Shown one piece after another: positions 1 through 9,018 of a DNA stretch of 64,000 bases. The stretch is taken from assembly GCF_002379085.1 (NCBI RefSeq), contig NZ_NBZW01000001.1, forward strand, positions 62,001 to 126,000. Direction: 5' to 3'. Origin of the DNA: Polaromonas sp. AET17H-212. GTDB lineage: Bacteria; Pseudomonadota; Gammaproteobacteria; Burkholderiales; Burkholderiaceae_C. A model generated the notes under the pieces. It had not been told where the DNA came from, did no database searches, and saw only the letters and a program-made list of their open reading frames with translations. The position numbers and the translations under genes were made by a program. Position 1 is the first letter of the stretch. The number at the start of each line of letters is the position of its first letter.

Positions 1-2501
1 TCGACATGCAGGATGCGCGGCTTGCCTTCGGCCATGCTGCCGATGGCATGGCGCAGTGCGAGGACCAGCTGGTTCTCGTCGATCGGCTTGTCCAGCCAGT
101 CCGAGACCTCCAGCGGCAGGCTGTTGCACTCGATCCGTTCTTCGCTGGCCGAGGCCGAAACCACGACGATGGGCAGATTGCGCGTGTGCGCCTGCCGGCG
201 CAAGGTGAGGACCAGGGTGATGCCGTCCTGGTCGGGCAGCCCCAGGTCCACCGTCATCGCGGCGTAGCTGGTTTTTTCCAGAAAGGCCAGTGCTGTGGCG
301 GCGGTATAGGCCCGGTCCACGTCAAAACCGCCTTTTTCCAGCATCAGGCCGATCAGGTGGGCGATGTCGCGGTCGTCTTCGCACACGAGAATGCGCGGGC
401 GGACGCCGGCCGGCTTGGTGGTGGAGGCGGCAGGTGTTGCCACGGGCAGGTTGCCTGGTTGCGGCGATGGCGATTGCGGCAACTCGAAGAAGAAGGTGGT
501 GCCCGTGCTGGCGTCACTCTCGAAACCCATGGTGCCGCCCAGGCGTTCGATGATCGCCCTCGAAATATTCAGGCCCAGCCCGGTGCCGCTGTTCTGGCGC
601 GTGTCGGACGAGTCGGCCTGTGAGAATTTCTGGAAAATGCGCTTGCGAAACTCGTCGGGAATGCCCGGGCCGCGGTCGCGCACCTCGACCCGCACGCCCA
701 GGCCGGCGCGCGACACATGCACTTCCACCGTGCCACCGGGTGACGAAAACTTCATGGCATTGGACAACAGGTTGGTCACGACCTGGGTCAGGCGGTCGCT
801 GTCCGCGCGGACGTGCAGGGGCTCGTCGGTACAGAACAGCTTCAGGTGCACGTTTTTCGCGGCACCAAAACCCTCGTTGGCGGCCAGCGCCTGCACCAGC
901 AGTGGTTTGAGCGCCAGCTCCTGCAGGTCGAGCTGCATTTGTCCGGACTCGATCTTCTCGATGTCCAGGATGTCGTTGATCAGGCGGATCAGGCGCTCGC
1001 AGTTATTCTTGGCAATCTCCACCAGCGACTTGACGGCGTCGGGCACCTGGCCGGCCACGCCGCCGGCGATCAGGCCCAGCGAGCCCCGGATGGAGGTCAG
1101 CGGGGTGCGCAACTCGTGGCTCACGGTGGAGACGAACTCGCTCTTGATGCGGTCCAGGCGTTTGAGTTCGGTGACGTCGGTCGCCATGGAATAAAAGCCG
1201 ATGACCCGACCCTCGTCTTCACCTTCGCCATACCGCGGGAAGTAGTTGACGACATAGTCACGCGGGTCGCCGCGAGGGTTTTTCCGGGTGCGTTCATAGA
1301 CTACCGGGTAACCCGCCATTACCTGTTCAATCTGGGGGGTCGTGGCTTGATAAATTTTCTCGCCCAGGACTTCGCGCAGGTGTTTTCCCTCGATCTGCTC
1401 CGAGGACAGCCCCAGCGCCTCTTCATAGGCCCGGTTATGAAAGCGGAAGCGCTGCTCCGCATCGACGTAGGCAAGCAGGGCCGGCAAGGTGTCGGTGATA
1501 TCGCGCAACTGCGTTTCGTTGTTGCGCAGCAGGGCATTGGCATCACGCGCGGCTTTTTCCGAGAGAACCAGTTTGCGCACGAGCGGCGCGACCAGAACAT
1601 TGAGCAGCAGCATGCCCACAATCGCCAGCGCAGCCAGCAGGGGCAGGATGTACTTGAGCTGCGCGAGGATGGGCGCGTACAGCTCCTTCTGGTCGATTTT
1701 GAGCACCATCCCGAAAGCGAAAGGCGCAATGGGCGTATAGGCCGCCACCACCTGTTCGCGCCGGTAGTCCCGGGCGACGATGATGCCGGTCTTTCCAAGC
1801 AGGGCGTGGTTCATGGGCAGGGCCTTGCCCTCGACGACACGCGCAAGGCGCTTGAACTCTATGCCGGACACGCGTCCCAGAAAACAGTTCATGTCCTTGC
1901 CGTCGTCCAGCGGCGCGCAGATCGCGAATTCGGCACTCTGGCCTATGGCGGCCACATCGCCAAAGACCCGGGTCAACAAGGGCAGGGCGACCTCCGTCCT
2001 GACCTCGCCCACGCGAAGGCCCTGGGGGTCGAGGATGTCCAGGTGCGTCTGGACAATGAATTTGCCGTTCCACAACAGGACCGCGTGGTCTTTCTGGCTC
2101 AGCAGGACGTGTTGCTCGCCACCGCGCGAAAAACTGCCGGCACGGGCCACTTCACGTCCCCGCGCGTCATGAAAGGACAAACCATTGAAACCAGTGGACA
2201 GAAACGAGGTGGCAGCCCGCTGCATCGCCAGCGTTGCCGCGGCATCGTCCGGCGTGGACCCGAGAATCTGCAGGGTCTGCACCAGGAAAGGACGCGTCGC
2301 CGCGGTCCGCGCATCGGTCAGGGCCTGGTGGGTCTGGCTTTCAAACAGGCGGACATTGCTTTGCAGGGCTGCCTGCAGGCCACGGCTGAGAACCGACTCT
2401 GTCTGCCGCTCCATGACGGCATACACGGCGATGCCTGCTGTCAGGGTTGTCACCAGAAAGATGATCCCGCCGATCAGGCTGATCCGGCGGTCTTGGCGCA
2501 T
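1..2501 (-). CDS. Sensor histidine kinase with receiver domain(s), C-terminus cut by window edge
   Basis: Membrane-bound hybrid histidine kinase, open from the ATG at 2501 to the left edge (about 833 codons visible). Order of parts: N-terminal membrane helix (about residues 8-28), a large periplasmic sensor region, a second helix (about 284-309), a PAS domain, HisKA with SHELRTPL (His near residue 463), HATPase with a GTGLGL box, then a receiver domain starting near residue 700 (LVCEDD; phospho-acceptor Asp in VDLGLPD near 752). The last visible residues, RILHVD, look like the start of a second receiver. The start is preceded by a purine-rich stretch (gagagaac). A dCACHE-type sensor is likely from the architecture, but the ligand cannot be read. 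No neighbouring gene shares its strand, so its partner is unknown. Confidence 0.88.
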   Translation of the reverse strand, partial: MRQDRRISLIGGIIFLVTTLTAGIAVYAVMERQTESVLSRGLQAALQSNVRLFESQTHQALTDARTAATRPFLVQTLQILGSTPDDAAATLAMQRAATSFLSTGFNGLSFHDARGREVARAGSFSRGGEQHVLLSQKDHAVLLWNGKFIVQTHLDILDPQGLRVGEVRTEVALPLLTRVFGDVAAIGQSAEFAICAPLDDGKDMNCFLGRVSGIEFKRLARVVEGKALPMNHALLGKTGIIVARDYRREQVVAAYTPIAPFAFGMVLKIDQKELYAPILAQLKYILPLLAALAIVGMLLLNVLVAPLVRKLVLSEKAARDANALLRNNETQLRDITDTLPALLAYVDAEQRFRFHNRAYEEALGLSSEQIEGKHLREVLGEKIYQATTPQIEQVMAGYPVVYERTRKNPRGDPRDYVVNYFPRYGEGEDEGRVIGFYSMATDVTELKRLDRIKSEFVSTVSHELRTPLTSIRGSLGLIAGGVAGQVPDAVKSLVEIAKNNCERLIRLINDILDIEKIESGQMQLDLQELALKPLLVQALAANEGFGAAKNVHLKLFCTDEPLHVRADSDRLTQVVTNLLSNAMKFSSPGGTVEVHVSRAGLGVRVEVRDRGPGIPDEFRKRIFQKFSQADSSDTRQNSGTGLGLNISRAIIERLGGTMGFESDASTGTTFFFELPQSPSPQPGNLPVATPAASTTKPAGVRPRILVCEDDRDIAHLIGLMLEKGGFDVDRAYTAATALAFLEKTSYAAMTVDLGLPDQDGITLVLTLRRQAHTRNLPIVVVSASASEERIECNSLPLEVSDWLDKPIDENQLVLALRHAIGSMAEGKPRILHV

Positions 2502-2970
2502 TGAAAACAAGGGGTTCTCTCTCCGTGTCGGGGATTTGATTATCCAGTGTTGCAGCGCTGGTGCAGCGCCTTCACACCCAAAAACGTGTCAGAAAAAGCG
2601 CCGGGCGCGCAGTCTGCGCGGCGTTTGTTGGCTGATTCGCTATTGTTTCGATAGCTCTTGGCGCTTGTCTGTAAAGGGCTGCAGGCCATTTTCTTCATAA
2701 TTCTGGTCCCGCGGCACAAACGCGCTGCAGGTCCCGGTACCTGCGCAGGCGCCGGAAGCAACTGCGCGAAGGCTTTCCGGGTGCGCCCAGCCCGCGGTTG
2801 GTCCTCGCTATGATCTTGCCCGGGGCGCTTCCTGCAGTCTGCCCCCGCCGACTGTCACGCACCGGGCCGCACCCCGCTGCTGCCGCGTGACTTCCCTTTT
2901 TCGACGACCCAACCCGCCATGCGTGGAGGGCTGGAGTCGTTTTTTCACAGCCATCCCTGACGAACTCACC
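2502..2970. other. Gene-free stretch of about 470 bp
   Basis: No convincing gene. It holds one copy of the interspersed repeat near 2640-2694 and the upstream regions of the divergently transcribed kinase (minus) and the ParB-like gene (plus). I see no clear promoter or terminator. Confidence 0.5.
2640..2694 (+). repeat. Interspersed repeat copy 1 (ATAGCT family)
   Basis: About 55 bp with the family layout: CTATTGTTTCGATAGCT, then a GCGC core, then AAGGGCTGCAGGCC, then a T-rich tail. It is intergenic, and the same layout recurs at about eleven other places in the window. Confidence 0.7.
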
Positions 2971-3726
2971 ATGAACATCACGGTCAACCAAGAATTGCTT
3001 GCCTACATCGATCCGCTGACCGCCGACGAACGCGAGGCCCTGGAGCGCAGCCTGCTGGCCGAAGGTTGCCGCGATGCGCTGGTGCTGTGGGGCGACGTGC
3101 TGGTGGACGGCCACAACCGCCACAGCATCTGTACCCAGCACGGCATCTCTTTCAACACCGTGCAGAACAGCCATTTCAAATCCATGGACGACGTGCACCT
3201 GTGGATGATCGACCAGCACCTGGGGCGGCGCAGTGTGTCTGACTTCCAGCGTGGTGTGCTGGCCCTGCGCAAAAAGGACATCCTGGCGGCGCGCGCGCAA
3301 ACCACGGCGGATGGCTCTTCCGCGTCCGACCAGGCGCAAGGCGCCCCGACCCCGGCGCCCGAACCCCTGCTGACGCGCGACGCTCTGGCCAAGGCAGCCC
3401 GCATCAGCAGCAACACCATCAGCCAGATCGAGAAGATCCAGAAGTCGGCCGCCCCCGAACTGATGGCGGCGGTGAAGTCCGGCACGATTTCCATCAACGC
3501 CGCTGCCAGCGTGGCCTCGCTGCCGGTCGAGGTGCAGGTGGCCGCCGCCGCCGGTGGCCGCAAGGAGCTGCAGCAGGCCGCCCGCCAGGTGCGCGAAACA
3601 CGCGCCGTGGCGCGCACCGAACCGGAGTCACCCGAGGGAGTGATTGCGCGGCTCCGGCAGACCATCAGCGAACTGACGGCGGAAAATGCCGCGCTCAAGG
3701 CCCAGCTGGCCGGGCAAAGCCGTTGA
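2971..3726 (+). CDS. Orphan ParB-like (ParB N-terminal domain) protein
   Basis: 251-residue protein. Residues about 5-60 resemble the ParB/RepB/Spo0J N-terminal domain of plasmid and phage proteins, with an acidic start, EGCRDALVLW and VDGHNRHSIC. This is followed by a region like the ParB helix-turn-helix linker (DFQRGVLALR), then LTRDALAKAARISSNTISQIEKI, and a C-terminal coiled coil (about 220-247, ISELTAENAALKAQL). ParB-like proteins bind DNA, and some cleave CTP or DNA. No parA, parS cluster or plasmid genes lie nearby, so a role in partition is not supported; an orphan DNA-binding regulator or a relic of a mobile element is possible. An in-frame extension upstream exists, but the ATG at 2971 begins the recognisable domain. 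Confidence 0.75.
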   Translation: MNITVNQELLAYIDPLTADEREALERSLLAEGCRDALVLWGDVLVDGHNRHSICTQHGISFNTVQNSHFKSMDDVHLWMIDQHLGRRSVSDFQRGVLALRKKDILAARAQTTADGSSASDQAQGAPTPAPEPLLTRDALAKAARISSNTISQIEKIQKSAAPELMAAVKSGTISINAAASVASLPVEVQVAAAAGGRKELQQAARQVRETRAVARTEPESPEGVIARLRQTISELTAENAALKAQLAGQSR

Positions 3727-3765
3727 GTCGTCGGCGCCGTTGAGTTTGCCCCTCAGCGGTTTTGT

Positions 3766-3823
3766 CATGAGTCAAAACGGCCTCCAGCCCTTATGTTGCG
3801 AGCGCAAGCAGCTATCAAATAAG
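3766..3823 (-). repeat. Interspersed repeat copy 2
   Basis: Read on the minus strand: CTTATTTGATAGCTGCTTGC, then AAGGGCTGGAGGCCG and a T-rich tail. This is one of the best-conserved copies. It lies just downstream of the ParB-like gene and ends about 14 bp from the stop of the permease gene. Confidence 0.8.
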
Positions 3824-3836
3824 GAGCATGCTGGCG

Positions 3837-4583
3837 TCACCAGCCACGCCACACCAGCCAGCCGCCCAGCACCAGCAAGCCGCCCATGAAACAGGCGCGG
3901 AAGCCGTTCTGGCTCAGTTCGTCGCGCAGGTTCTGGCCCAGCCACATGCCCAGCATGGCAGGCAGCAGCATCAGCAATGACTGTGCAGCCGAGTCCGCAT
4001 TCAGGTGGCGGCTGCCGGCCAGTGCCACGGCCAGTGCGAGCGTGGAGACCGTGAACGACAAGCCCAGTGCCTGTGCCATCTCGTCCTTCTTCAGCCCCAG
4101 CGCCTGCAACCAGGGCACGGCCGGCAGCACAAACACGCCGGTGGCCGCCGTCAGCAGGCCGGTCAGCGTGCCGATGAGGCCGGACAGGCCCGCTTCCCGC
4201 TGCGGCCGGGGCGGTGGCAGGCGCAAGCCCGCCAGCCCGGCCAGCGCGTAGGCGACCAGGCTCAGGCCCAGCCACAGCATGGCGTGCCCGCCCGGTGTGG
4301 CCATCCAGCCGCGCCCCAGCCAGACGCCGAAGCAGACGCCGGCCATCATGGGCCACAGCCGCTTGAGCAGCGCCCGCAGGTGCCCGCCGCGCGACATCTG
4401 CCACAGGTTGGTCGCCAGCGCAGGCAGCACGAGCAGGGCCGCGCCTTCGGCCACCGGCATCATCAACCCCAGCAGACCCATGGCCACCGTCGGCAGGCCC
4501 ATGCCCAGCACGCCCTTGACACCGCCCGCCGCGAGAAAGACAAAACTCACCAGCATGAACTCGTGGACGTCGGGGACAAACAT
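3837..4583 (-). CDS. TauE/SafE family membrane permease
   Basis: 248-residue polytopic inner-membrane protein with two homologous halves of hydrophobic helices, each with a Gly-rich first helix (GGVKGVLGMGLPTVAMGLLG and GTLTGLLTAATGVFVLPAVP). This is typical of the TauE/SafE (former DUF81) family, which exports or moves sulfite, sulfonates or other small organic anions. The substrate cannot be told. The ATG at 4583 was chosen because upstream residues are not hydrophobic and do not look like family sequence. It is transcribed divergently from the LysR gene at 4693 with only 109 bp between, the classic layout of a LysR regulator and its target. Confidence 0.85.
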   Translation of the reverse strand: MFVPDVHEFMLVSFVFLAAGGVKGVLGMGLPTVAMGLLGLMMPVAEGAALLVLPALATNLWQMSRGGHLRALLKRLWPMMAGVCFGVWLGRGWMATPGGHAMLWLGLSLVAYALAGLAGLRLPPPRPQREAGLSGLIGTLTGLLTAATGVFVLPAVPWLQALGLKKDEMAQALGLSFTVSTLALAVALAGSRHLNADSAAQSLLMLLPAMLGMWLGQNLRDELSQNGFRACFMGGLLVLGGWLVWRGW

Positions 4584-4692
4584 GCGTGCTCCTGGGGAAT
4601 GCGGGCTTGCAGTGTCGCCCGACGCCGCCGCCCTGACCATCTGTCTTTGCTTGAGGTAGGCTCAGCGCTGTGTGTAGCCACCGGTGACCTCA

Positions 4693-5589
4693 ATGCGTTT
4701 TGACTGGACCGACCTTCAGCTTTTTGTGCATGCCTGCGAGGCCGGCAGCATGACGGCCGCCGCCAGCCGTTCACACCTCACGCTGGCCGCCGCCAGTGCC
4801 CGCCTGCGCGGCATGGAAGCGCAAGCCGGTGTGGCACTGCTGGCGCGCCATTCACGCGGTGTGCGACCCACGGCCGCCGGCGAGGCACTGCTGCGCCACG
4901 CCCACGCCGTGCTGGCGCAGATGGCCCAGCTGCGCGGCGAGCTGGCCCTGCATGGCCGCGGCGCCCTCGGAAAAATCCACCTCATGTGCAACACCTCGGC
5001 CCTGGTGCAGCACCTGCCGCCGCTGCTGGCGGCCTTCCTGCGCAAGCACCCGTCCATCGACACCGTGGTGGAAGAAAGCGCCAGCCCCCTCACCGTGCAG
5101 GCGGTCAGGCAGGGCGCCACCGACATCGGCATTGCGTCGGATGCAGAAGACATGACCGGGCTGCAAACAGCTTTTTTCTGCAAAGATCCGCTGGTGCTCG
5201 TGCTGCCGCGTGGCCATGCGCTGGCGCGCAGCCGCTCGGTGGCTTTTGAGCAGGTGCTCGATCTTGAGCTGGTGGGGTACAGCGCTTCCAGCGCCCTGCA
5301 CACCTACCTGAGCCTGCAGGCCGCGCAGCTGGGCAAACCCATGCGGGTTCGTGCCAACCTCGGTAGCTTCGAGGCGATGTGTACGCTGGTGGAGCAGGGC
5401 GTAGGCGCGGCGGTGGTGCCGGCTGCCGTGTTGGGGAAGAGTGAGGGCGGCAGGCGGCTGACTGTGCGGCCCTTGTCGGATGGGTGGGCCAAGCGGTCGC
5501 TGGTGTTGTGTGCGCCGGTGGATCTGGTGGAGTCGCAGCCCGCTGGGCGGTTGTTTCGGTTTTTAGAAACAACTTCAATTGAAAAATAG
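4693..5589 (+). CDS. LysR family transcriptional regulator
   Basis: 298-residue LysR-type regulator. The N-terminal winged helix-turn-helix spans about residues 1-60 (FDWTDLQLFVHACEAGSMTA, then ASARLRGMEAQAGVALLARH). The effector-binding domain follows from about residue 90 with the usual two-lobed periplasmic-binding-protein fold. It most likely controls the divergent TauE/SafE permease (start 4583) from the shared 109-bp region. The inducer is unknown. An in-frame GTG lies 9 bp upstream; the ATG at 4693 is preferred. Confidence 0.88.
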   Translation: MRFDWTDLQLFVHACEAGSMTAAASRSHLTLAAASARLRGMEAQAGVALLARHSRGVRPTAAGEALLRHAHAVLAQMAQLRGELALHGRGALGKIHLMCNTSALVQHLPPLLAAFLRKHPSIDTVVEESASPLTVQAVRQGATDIGIASDAEDMTGLQTAFFCKDPLVLVLPRGHALARSRSVAFEQVLDLELVGYSASSALHTYLSLQAAQLGKPMRVRANLGSFEAMCTLVEQGVGAAVVPAAVLGKSEGGRRLTVRPLSDGWAKRSLVLCAPVDLVESQPAGRLFRFLETTSIEK

Positions 5590-5645
5590 AAATCAAAAAG
5601 GAAGCGTTCTTTTTGAATGACGTCTACGTGTCATGAACCTCATGT

Positions 5646-7142
5646 CTAGTCCCAGAACGGCCGTATCTGCCGGGCCAACAGGTCGCAGGCCTGCTGGCAG
5701 GCCTGCACATGCACCTCGCGGCGCGCGCTGAGCCAGCCGGCACCGAACAGGGCGCGCGGATCGTGGACCGACAGGCCTTGCCAGACCTGCAGCGCCGCCA
5801 CTTCGTCGTGGTAGATGCCGAGCGCGTCCTGCAGCGGCTTGAGGGCCGTCAGGTAGGCGGCGGCCTTGCGCCTGGCAAACAGGGGTTGCGCGAACTCGGC
5901 CAGATAACGCAGGCGTTTGACGCGCCTGCGCAGGGCGTGTTGTTCGGCCTCGGGCAGGGCGGTGAATTGGCGGCCGCGCGCCAGCACCTGCTGGTGCAGG
6001 CGCCTCAGGCGTTGGCGCAGGAATTTTTTCGGCGCTGTGTCGTCAGGCGCAGGCGCGGCTTCACTCGGGGCGGTGTGCACAAAACCAATCAGGCCCAGCA
6101 GCGCCTGCTGGAAGGCCGGCGCGCGCACCACATCGGCGGGGCTGGGCAGCGGGCCCAGTGCGCCTTGCCAGTCCACGGGAGGCCCGCCTGCGGCTTCGAT
6201 CTGGCCCTGCAGCTTGCCGAGCAGGTAGTCGCGGTCGCGGTGCTGGCCCAGTTCGCGGAACACGCTGGCCAGCACCGCCTTCCAGGCATCGCCCTGATCG
6301 CCCCAGCCGCCGGCAAGGGCCTCGAGTTCCTGCAGCGCGGTGCGCAGCCGGCGCAGACCCACACGCAGCTGGTGGATGTTTTCTTCGGCGGTGCAGCCGG
6401 CGGCCACGTCGCTGGCGTTGGCCAGCACCTGGTTCAGGCAGGCGGCTACGACGGCGGCGGCTACCTCGCGGCCCGAGGCGTGGCGGGGAAAGCGCGGCGC
6501 TTCTGCGTCCACGGCTGCGCCGAAGTCCTGGCCCAGCGCCAGGCGCTGGCCTTTCTGGGACTTGCTCACGCTGCTGAGCCACAGGCCATGTCTGAGGCAC
6601 CAGGTGGTGGCCAGTGCCACAGCGCCGGCGGCCTGGCCTTGCTTGAGTTCGAGTTCCAGCTCGCGCACAGGCCGCGTCCTGTCGCCGGCGGCGATGTGGC
6701 CCTGGTCCAGCGCAAGCTCGACCACCGCGCCGCGCGCCCGCACGGTTCGCGTGAGGCGAGCCATGTCGGTGGCATAGACGAGGGTCAGGTCGGGCGCCGC
6801 CGCGCCGGGTTGGTGTTTTTTCAGGGCCTGGCGGATGCGTTCGCCGACCGGCGTGCCGTCGTGGCGTGACAGCTCGGGCAGGGGCGCGGTCTGGCTGCCC
6901 AGCGCGACGTTGTGCTCCAGCCGCTCCAGCGGCCGGCTGCCCGGGGCCTTGGCCGTCTGCACCCATTGCCGGCCTTCCTTGCGCAGGCGCAGCACCACGC
7001 CCTGCGCCGCCAGTGCACCGTCGGCCGTGTCGAAGTAGCGCGCCCGCAGGCGCTGGGTGCGTGTCATGCCGCGGCGCAGCGCCGCTTCCACCGAAGCCAG
7101 CCGGGCGGGCGGGATTTCAAGCTTGAGTTCGAACTCGGTCAT
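5646..7142 (-). CDS. CYTH and CHAD domain protein
   Basis: 498-residue cytoplasmic protein. The CYTH domain (about residues 1-200) starts with the diagnostic ExExK motif (EFELK at residues 3-7) and continues with conserved basic and acidic strands that line a tunnel for triphosphate or polyphosphate. The CHAD domain (about 215-498) is all-helical and rich in conserved His, Arg and Lys (IHQLRVGLRRLR, RRRVKRLRYLAEF). CHAD domains bind inorganic polyphosphate, and the fusion is linked to polyphosphate metabolism, so a triphosphatase/polyphosphate-binding role is likely. No ppk or ppx is present in the window. The start is the ATG at 7142, which begins the CYTH domain directly. Confidence 0.9.
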   Translation of the reverse strand: MTEFELKLEIPPARLASVEAALRRGMTRTQRLRARYFDTADGALAAQGVVLRLRKEGRQWVQTAKAPGSRPLERLEHNVALGSQTAPLPELSRHDGTPVGERIRQALKKHQPGAAAPDLTLVYATDMARLTRTVRARGAVVELALDQGHIAAGDRTRPVRELELELKQGQAAGAVALATTWCLRHGLWLSSVSKSQKGQRLALGQDFGAAVDAEAPRFPRHASGREVAAAVVAACLNQVLANASDVAAGCTAEENIHQLRVGLRRLRTALQELEALAGGWGDQGDAWKAVLASVFRELGQHRDRDYLLGKLQGQIEAAGGPPVDWQGALGPLPSPADVVRAPAFQQALLGLIGFVHTAPSEAAPAPDDTAPKKFLRQRLRRLHQQVLARGRQFTALPEAEQHALRRRVKRLRYLAEFAQPLFARRKAAAYLTALKPLQDALGIYHDEVAALQVWQGLSVHDPRALFGAGWLSARREVHVQACQQACDLLARQIRPFWD

Positions 7143-7229
7143 GGTGGGGCCTGCGGCAGGACAGTCCCTCCATCCTACGCGCCCGCAGGCGCCATGCAAT
7201 GGCATGCAGCAGGCGGCCCTTGCCCGGCT

Positions 7230-7293
7230 TTTTTGAAGCCAAATTGGCCTCTAGCCTATGTTGTACGTGCGCCGGTAGCTATTAATTCAATAG
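7230..7293 (-). repeat. Interspersed repeat copy 3, supplying a stop codon
   Basis: Read on the minus strand: CTATTGAATTAATAGCT, then GCGCACGTAC, GGCTAGAGGCC and a TTTGGCTTC tail. The CTATTGAATTAA part forms the last codons and stop of the CoA-transferase gene (7282-8199), so the repeat overlaps the 3' end of that gene. Confidence 0.75.
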
Positions 7294-8199
7294 CGTATGC
7301 AGGGGAATGTCTTTTGCCGTTGCCAGCTGGTCGAGCTGCGCGCGTGTCTGTGTGAGCATGAATGCCGCTATCGCCTGGTGTGTGGCGGGTGCAAACATGG
7401 CCTGAATGGTTGCCGCCTCCACGCCCGCCGCCGCACACAGGGCGGCGGCAAAGTGCGGCTCCAGCGCCGCCACCGCCACACGGCCGTCCCGGCAGGGGTA
7501 GACCCGGTAGCCGGCATGCGCACCGCCGACCGAGCCGCTGGGCTGCGTCAGGCCCCACTGCCGCGGCAGCGCCAGGTAGGCCGCGGCCTCGGACAGGGCC
7601 ACTTCGATGAAGGCCCCGCGCGGATGCGGGTCGCCCGAGCCGGCATACGGCTCCTGCCGGCGCAGGGCCGCTTGCAGCACGGCCTCGCTGGCCATCAGCG
7701 AGCCGCTCATATCGGCGTACAACGTGGGTGGCAGGTTCAGCCCGGTCACCAGGTCGTTGTGGGCCATGTAGGTGAGGTCGTGGCCGGGCTCTTCGCCCAG
7801 CGCACCTGGCGCGCCAACGATGGCGACATGCGACAGCGCGGGGTAAAGCGAATGGATTTTTTTCCAGCCCAGGCCCAGCTTGTCAATCGCTGAAGGACGG
7901 AAGGAGGTGAGCAGCACGTCGGTTTTCTCAAGTTCGCGGTGCAGCACCTTCTGGCCGGCTTCGGTTTTCAGGTCGGCCGACAGCACCTTCACGCCCTCAT
8001 GCAGTTGCGCATAGGCCGGCTTGTTGTAGAGCCCCATGGGGTCGCCCGCGGGTGGCTCGAGCTTGATGCAGGTTGCACCCATCTGCCGGCAACGCATCAG
8101 CGCGGCCGGGCCGGGCAGGTTGAGCGCCAGGCTCAGGATGCGCAGGCCTTGCAGGGACTGGAGGGCAGGGTGTTTGGCTGGCGTGGCGCTGGATGGCAT
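7282..8199 (-). CDS. CaiB/BaiF family CoA-transferase
   Basis: 305-residue member of the family III CoA-transferases, which also holds alpha-methylacyl-CoA racemases. The N-terminal half carries LRILSLALNLPGPAALMRC and GATCIKLEPPAGDPM, the usual CoA-binding segment. HDLTYMAHNDL is where the catalytic Asp of the family sits (Asp in GHDL). At 305 residues it is shorter than the roughly 350-400 typical of many members but fits racemase-like short forms. The substrate is unknown. The last codons LLN-stop come from an interspersed repeat (7230-7293), so the C-terminus may have been altered. The start at 8199 avoids a Pro-rich leader that does not match the family. Confidence 0.82.
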   Translation of the reverse strand: MPSSATPAKHPALQSLQGLRILSLALNLPGPAALMRCRQMGATCIKLEPPAGDPMGLYNKPAYAQLHEGVKVLSADLKTEAGQKVLHRELEKTDVLLTSFRPSAIDKLGLGWKKIHSLYPALSHVAIVGAPGALGEEPGHDLTYMAHNDLVTGLNLPPTLYADMSGSLMASEAVLQAALRRQEPYAGSGDPHPRGAFIEVALSEAAAYLALPRQWGLTQPSGSVGGAHAGYRVYPCRDGRVAVAALEPHFAAALCAAAGVEAATIQAMFAPATHQAIAAFMLTQTRAQLDQLATAKDIPLHTLLN

Positions 8200-8348
8200 G
8201 GATGGACCTGGGTGAAGGGCGGGCAGGATGAAGAAGGGCGAGAAGGGAAAAAGGGGCGGCGAAGTGTGCTGGCAATTTACCCTAAACGGAGGGCGCCGCG
8301 CCATGCCGCGGACAGGCCCTGAGGTCAGGGCCGGGAAGACTAGCTTTT

Positions 8349-8402
8349 GTTTTGTAAAAAATACTGCTTTACAGAAATTAATTATTGTTTAACAGAAATA
8401 AA
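8349..8402. promoter_or_regulatory. Candidate operator: repeated TTTA(A)CAGAAAT half-sites
   Basis: AT-rich region upstream of the DUF2975 gene. TTTACAGAAATTAA (8368-8381) and TTTAACAGAAATAA (8388-8401) are direct repeats 20 bp apart, about two helical turns. An inverted relative, TTTTGTAAA, lies at 8349-8357. This suits binding by the small HTH protein encoded at 9019-9231. The role is inferred. Confidence 0.4.
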
Positions 8403-8439
8403 TGAGAGATACTGGCGGCCTCTAGAAAGGGTGTCTCTC

Positions 8440-9009
8440 ATGAAAAACACACTGACTGCGGCGGCCTTGTCGGGGCCGGACGTGCAGCGCCTGAACAGCG
8501 CGTTTGCCTGGGTTTGTGCTTTGCTGACGGTGGCTTTGCCGCTGGCCGTGTTGTACCAACTGGTCACCACGCCGACCGAGGGCCTGCTGCTTCGTGCAGG
8601 CGTCCAGCTGTCGGCGCTGCAACTGGTCATGCTGGACGTGGACCTGTGGCAGCGCGTGCTGGCGGTGGTGCTGGGCATGGTGCCGGTATGCTGCACGTCT
8701 TACGGCCTGGTGTGCGCGATGCGCTGCTTTTCGGGGTTTTCGCAGGCCGAGTACCTGAGCCTGCGCACCGTGCGTTACCTGCGTGGTTTTGCCGCCGGCA
8801 TTTTTGCCTCGGTGGTGGCCGGTCTGTTCGTGGCCATGCTGATCAGCATGGTGCTGACGGCGGGGGCGCCGGCCGGACAGAAGGCGCTGGCCTTTGGCCT
8901 GGGCAGCAACGAGTTGCTGACGCTGCTGTTTGCCGGCATGGTGTGGCAGATTTCTGCCGTCATGGCCAAGGCCGTGGCCCTCGCCGAAGAAAACGCCCGG
9001 TTCGGCTGA
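8440..9009 (+). CDS. DUF2975 family membrane protein
   Basis: 189-residue integral membrane protein with four predicted helices (about residues 25-45, 75-97, 120-143 and 155-180). It matches the layout of DUF2975 proteins, which are regularly found immediately upstream of a small YozG-type HTH regulator, as here. No biochemical function is established for the family. The ATG at 8440 begins MKNTLTAAAL; the upstream in-frame extension runs through AT-rich non-coding sequence and is rejected. The stop is 9 bp before the next gene, so the two are one transcription unit. Confidence 0.8.
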   Translation: MKNTLTAAALSGPDVQRLNSAFAWVCALLTVALPLAVLYQLVTTPTEGLLLRAGVQLSALQLVMLDVDLWQRVLAVVLGMVPVCCTSYGLVCAMRCFSGFSQAEYLSLRTVRYLRGFAAGIFASVVAGLFVAMLISMVLTAGAPAGQKALAFGLGSNELLTLLFAGMVWQISAVMAKAVALAEENARFG

Positions 9010-9018
9010 AGTTTTCCT

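Noticed and set aside
813-2504. Long open frame (over 560 codons) on the plus strand
   Set aside because: It is antisense to the histidine kinase, has no recognisable domain and is rich in Gln/His/Arg as expected from the opposite strand of GC-rich coding sequence.
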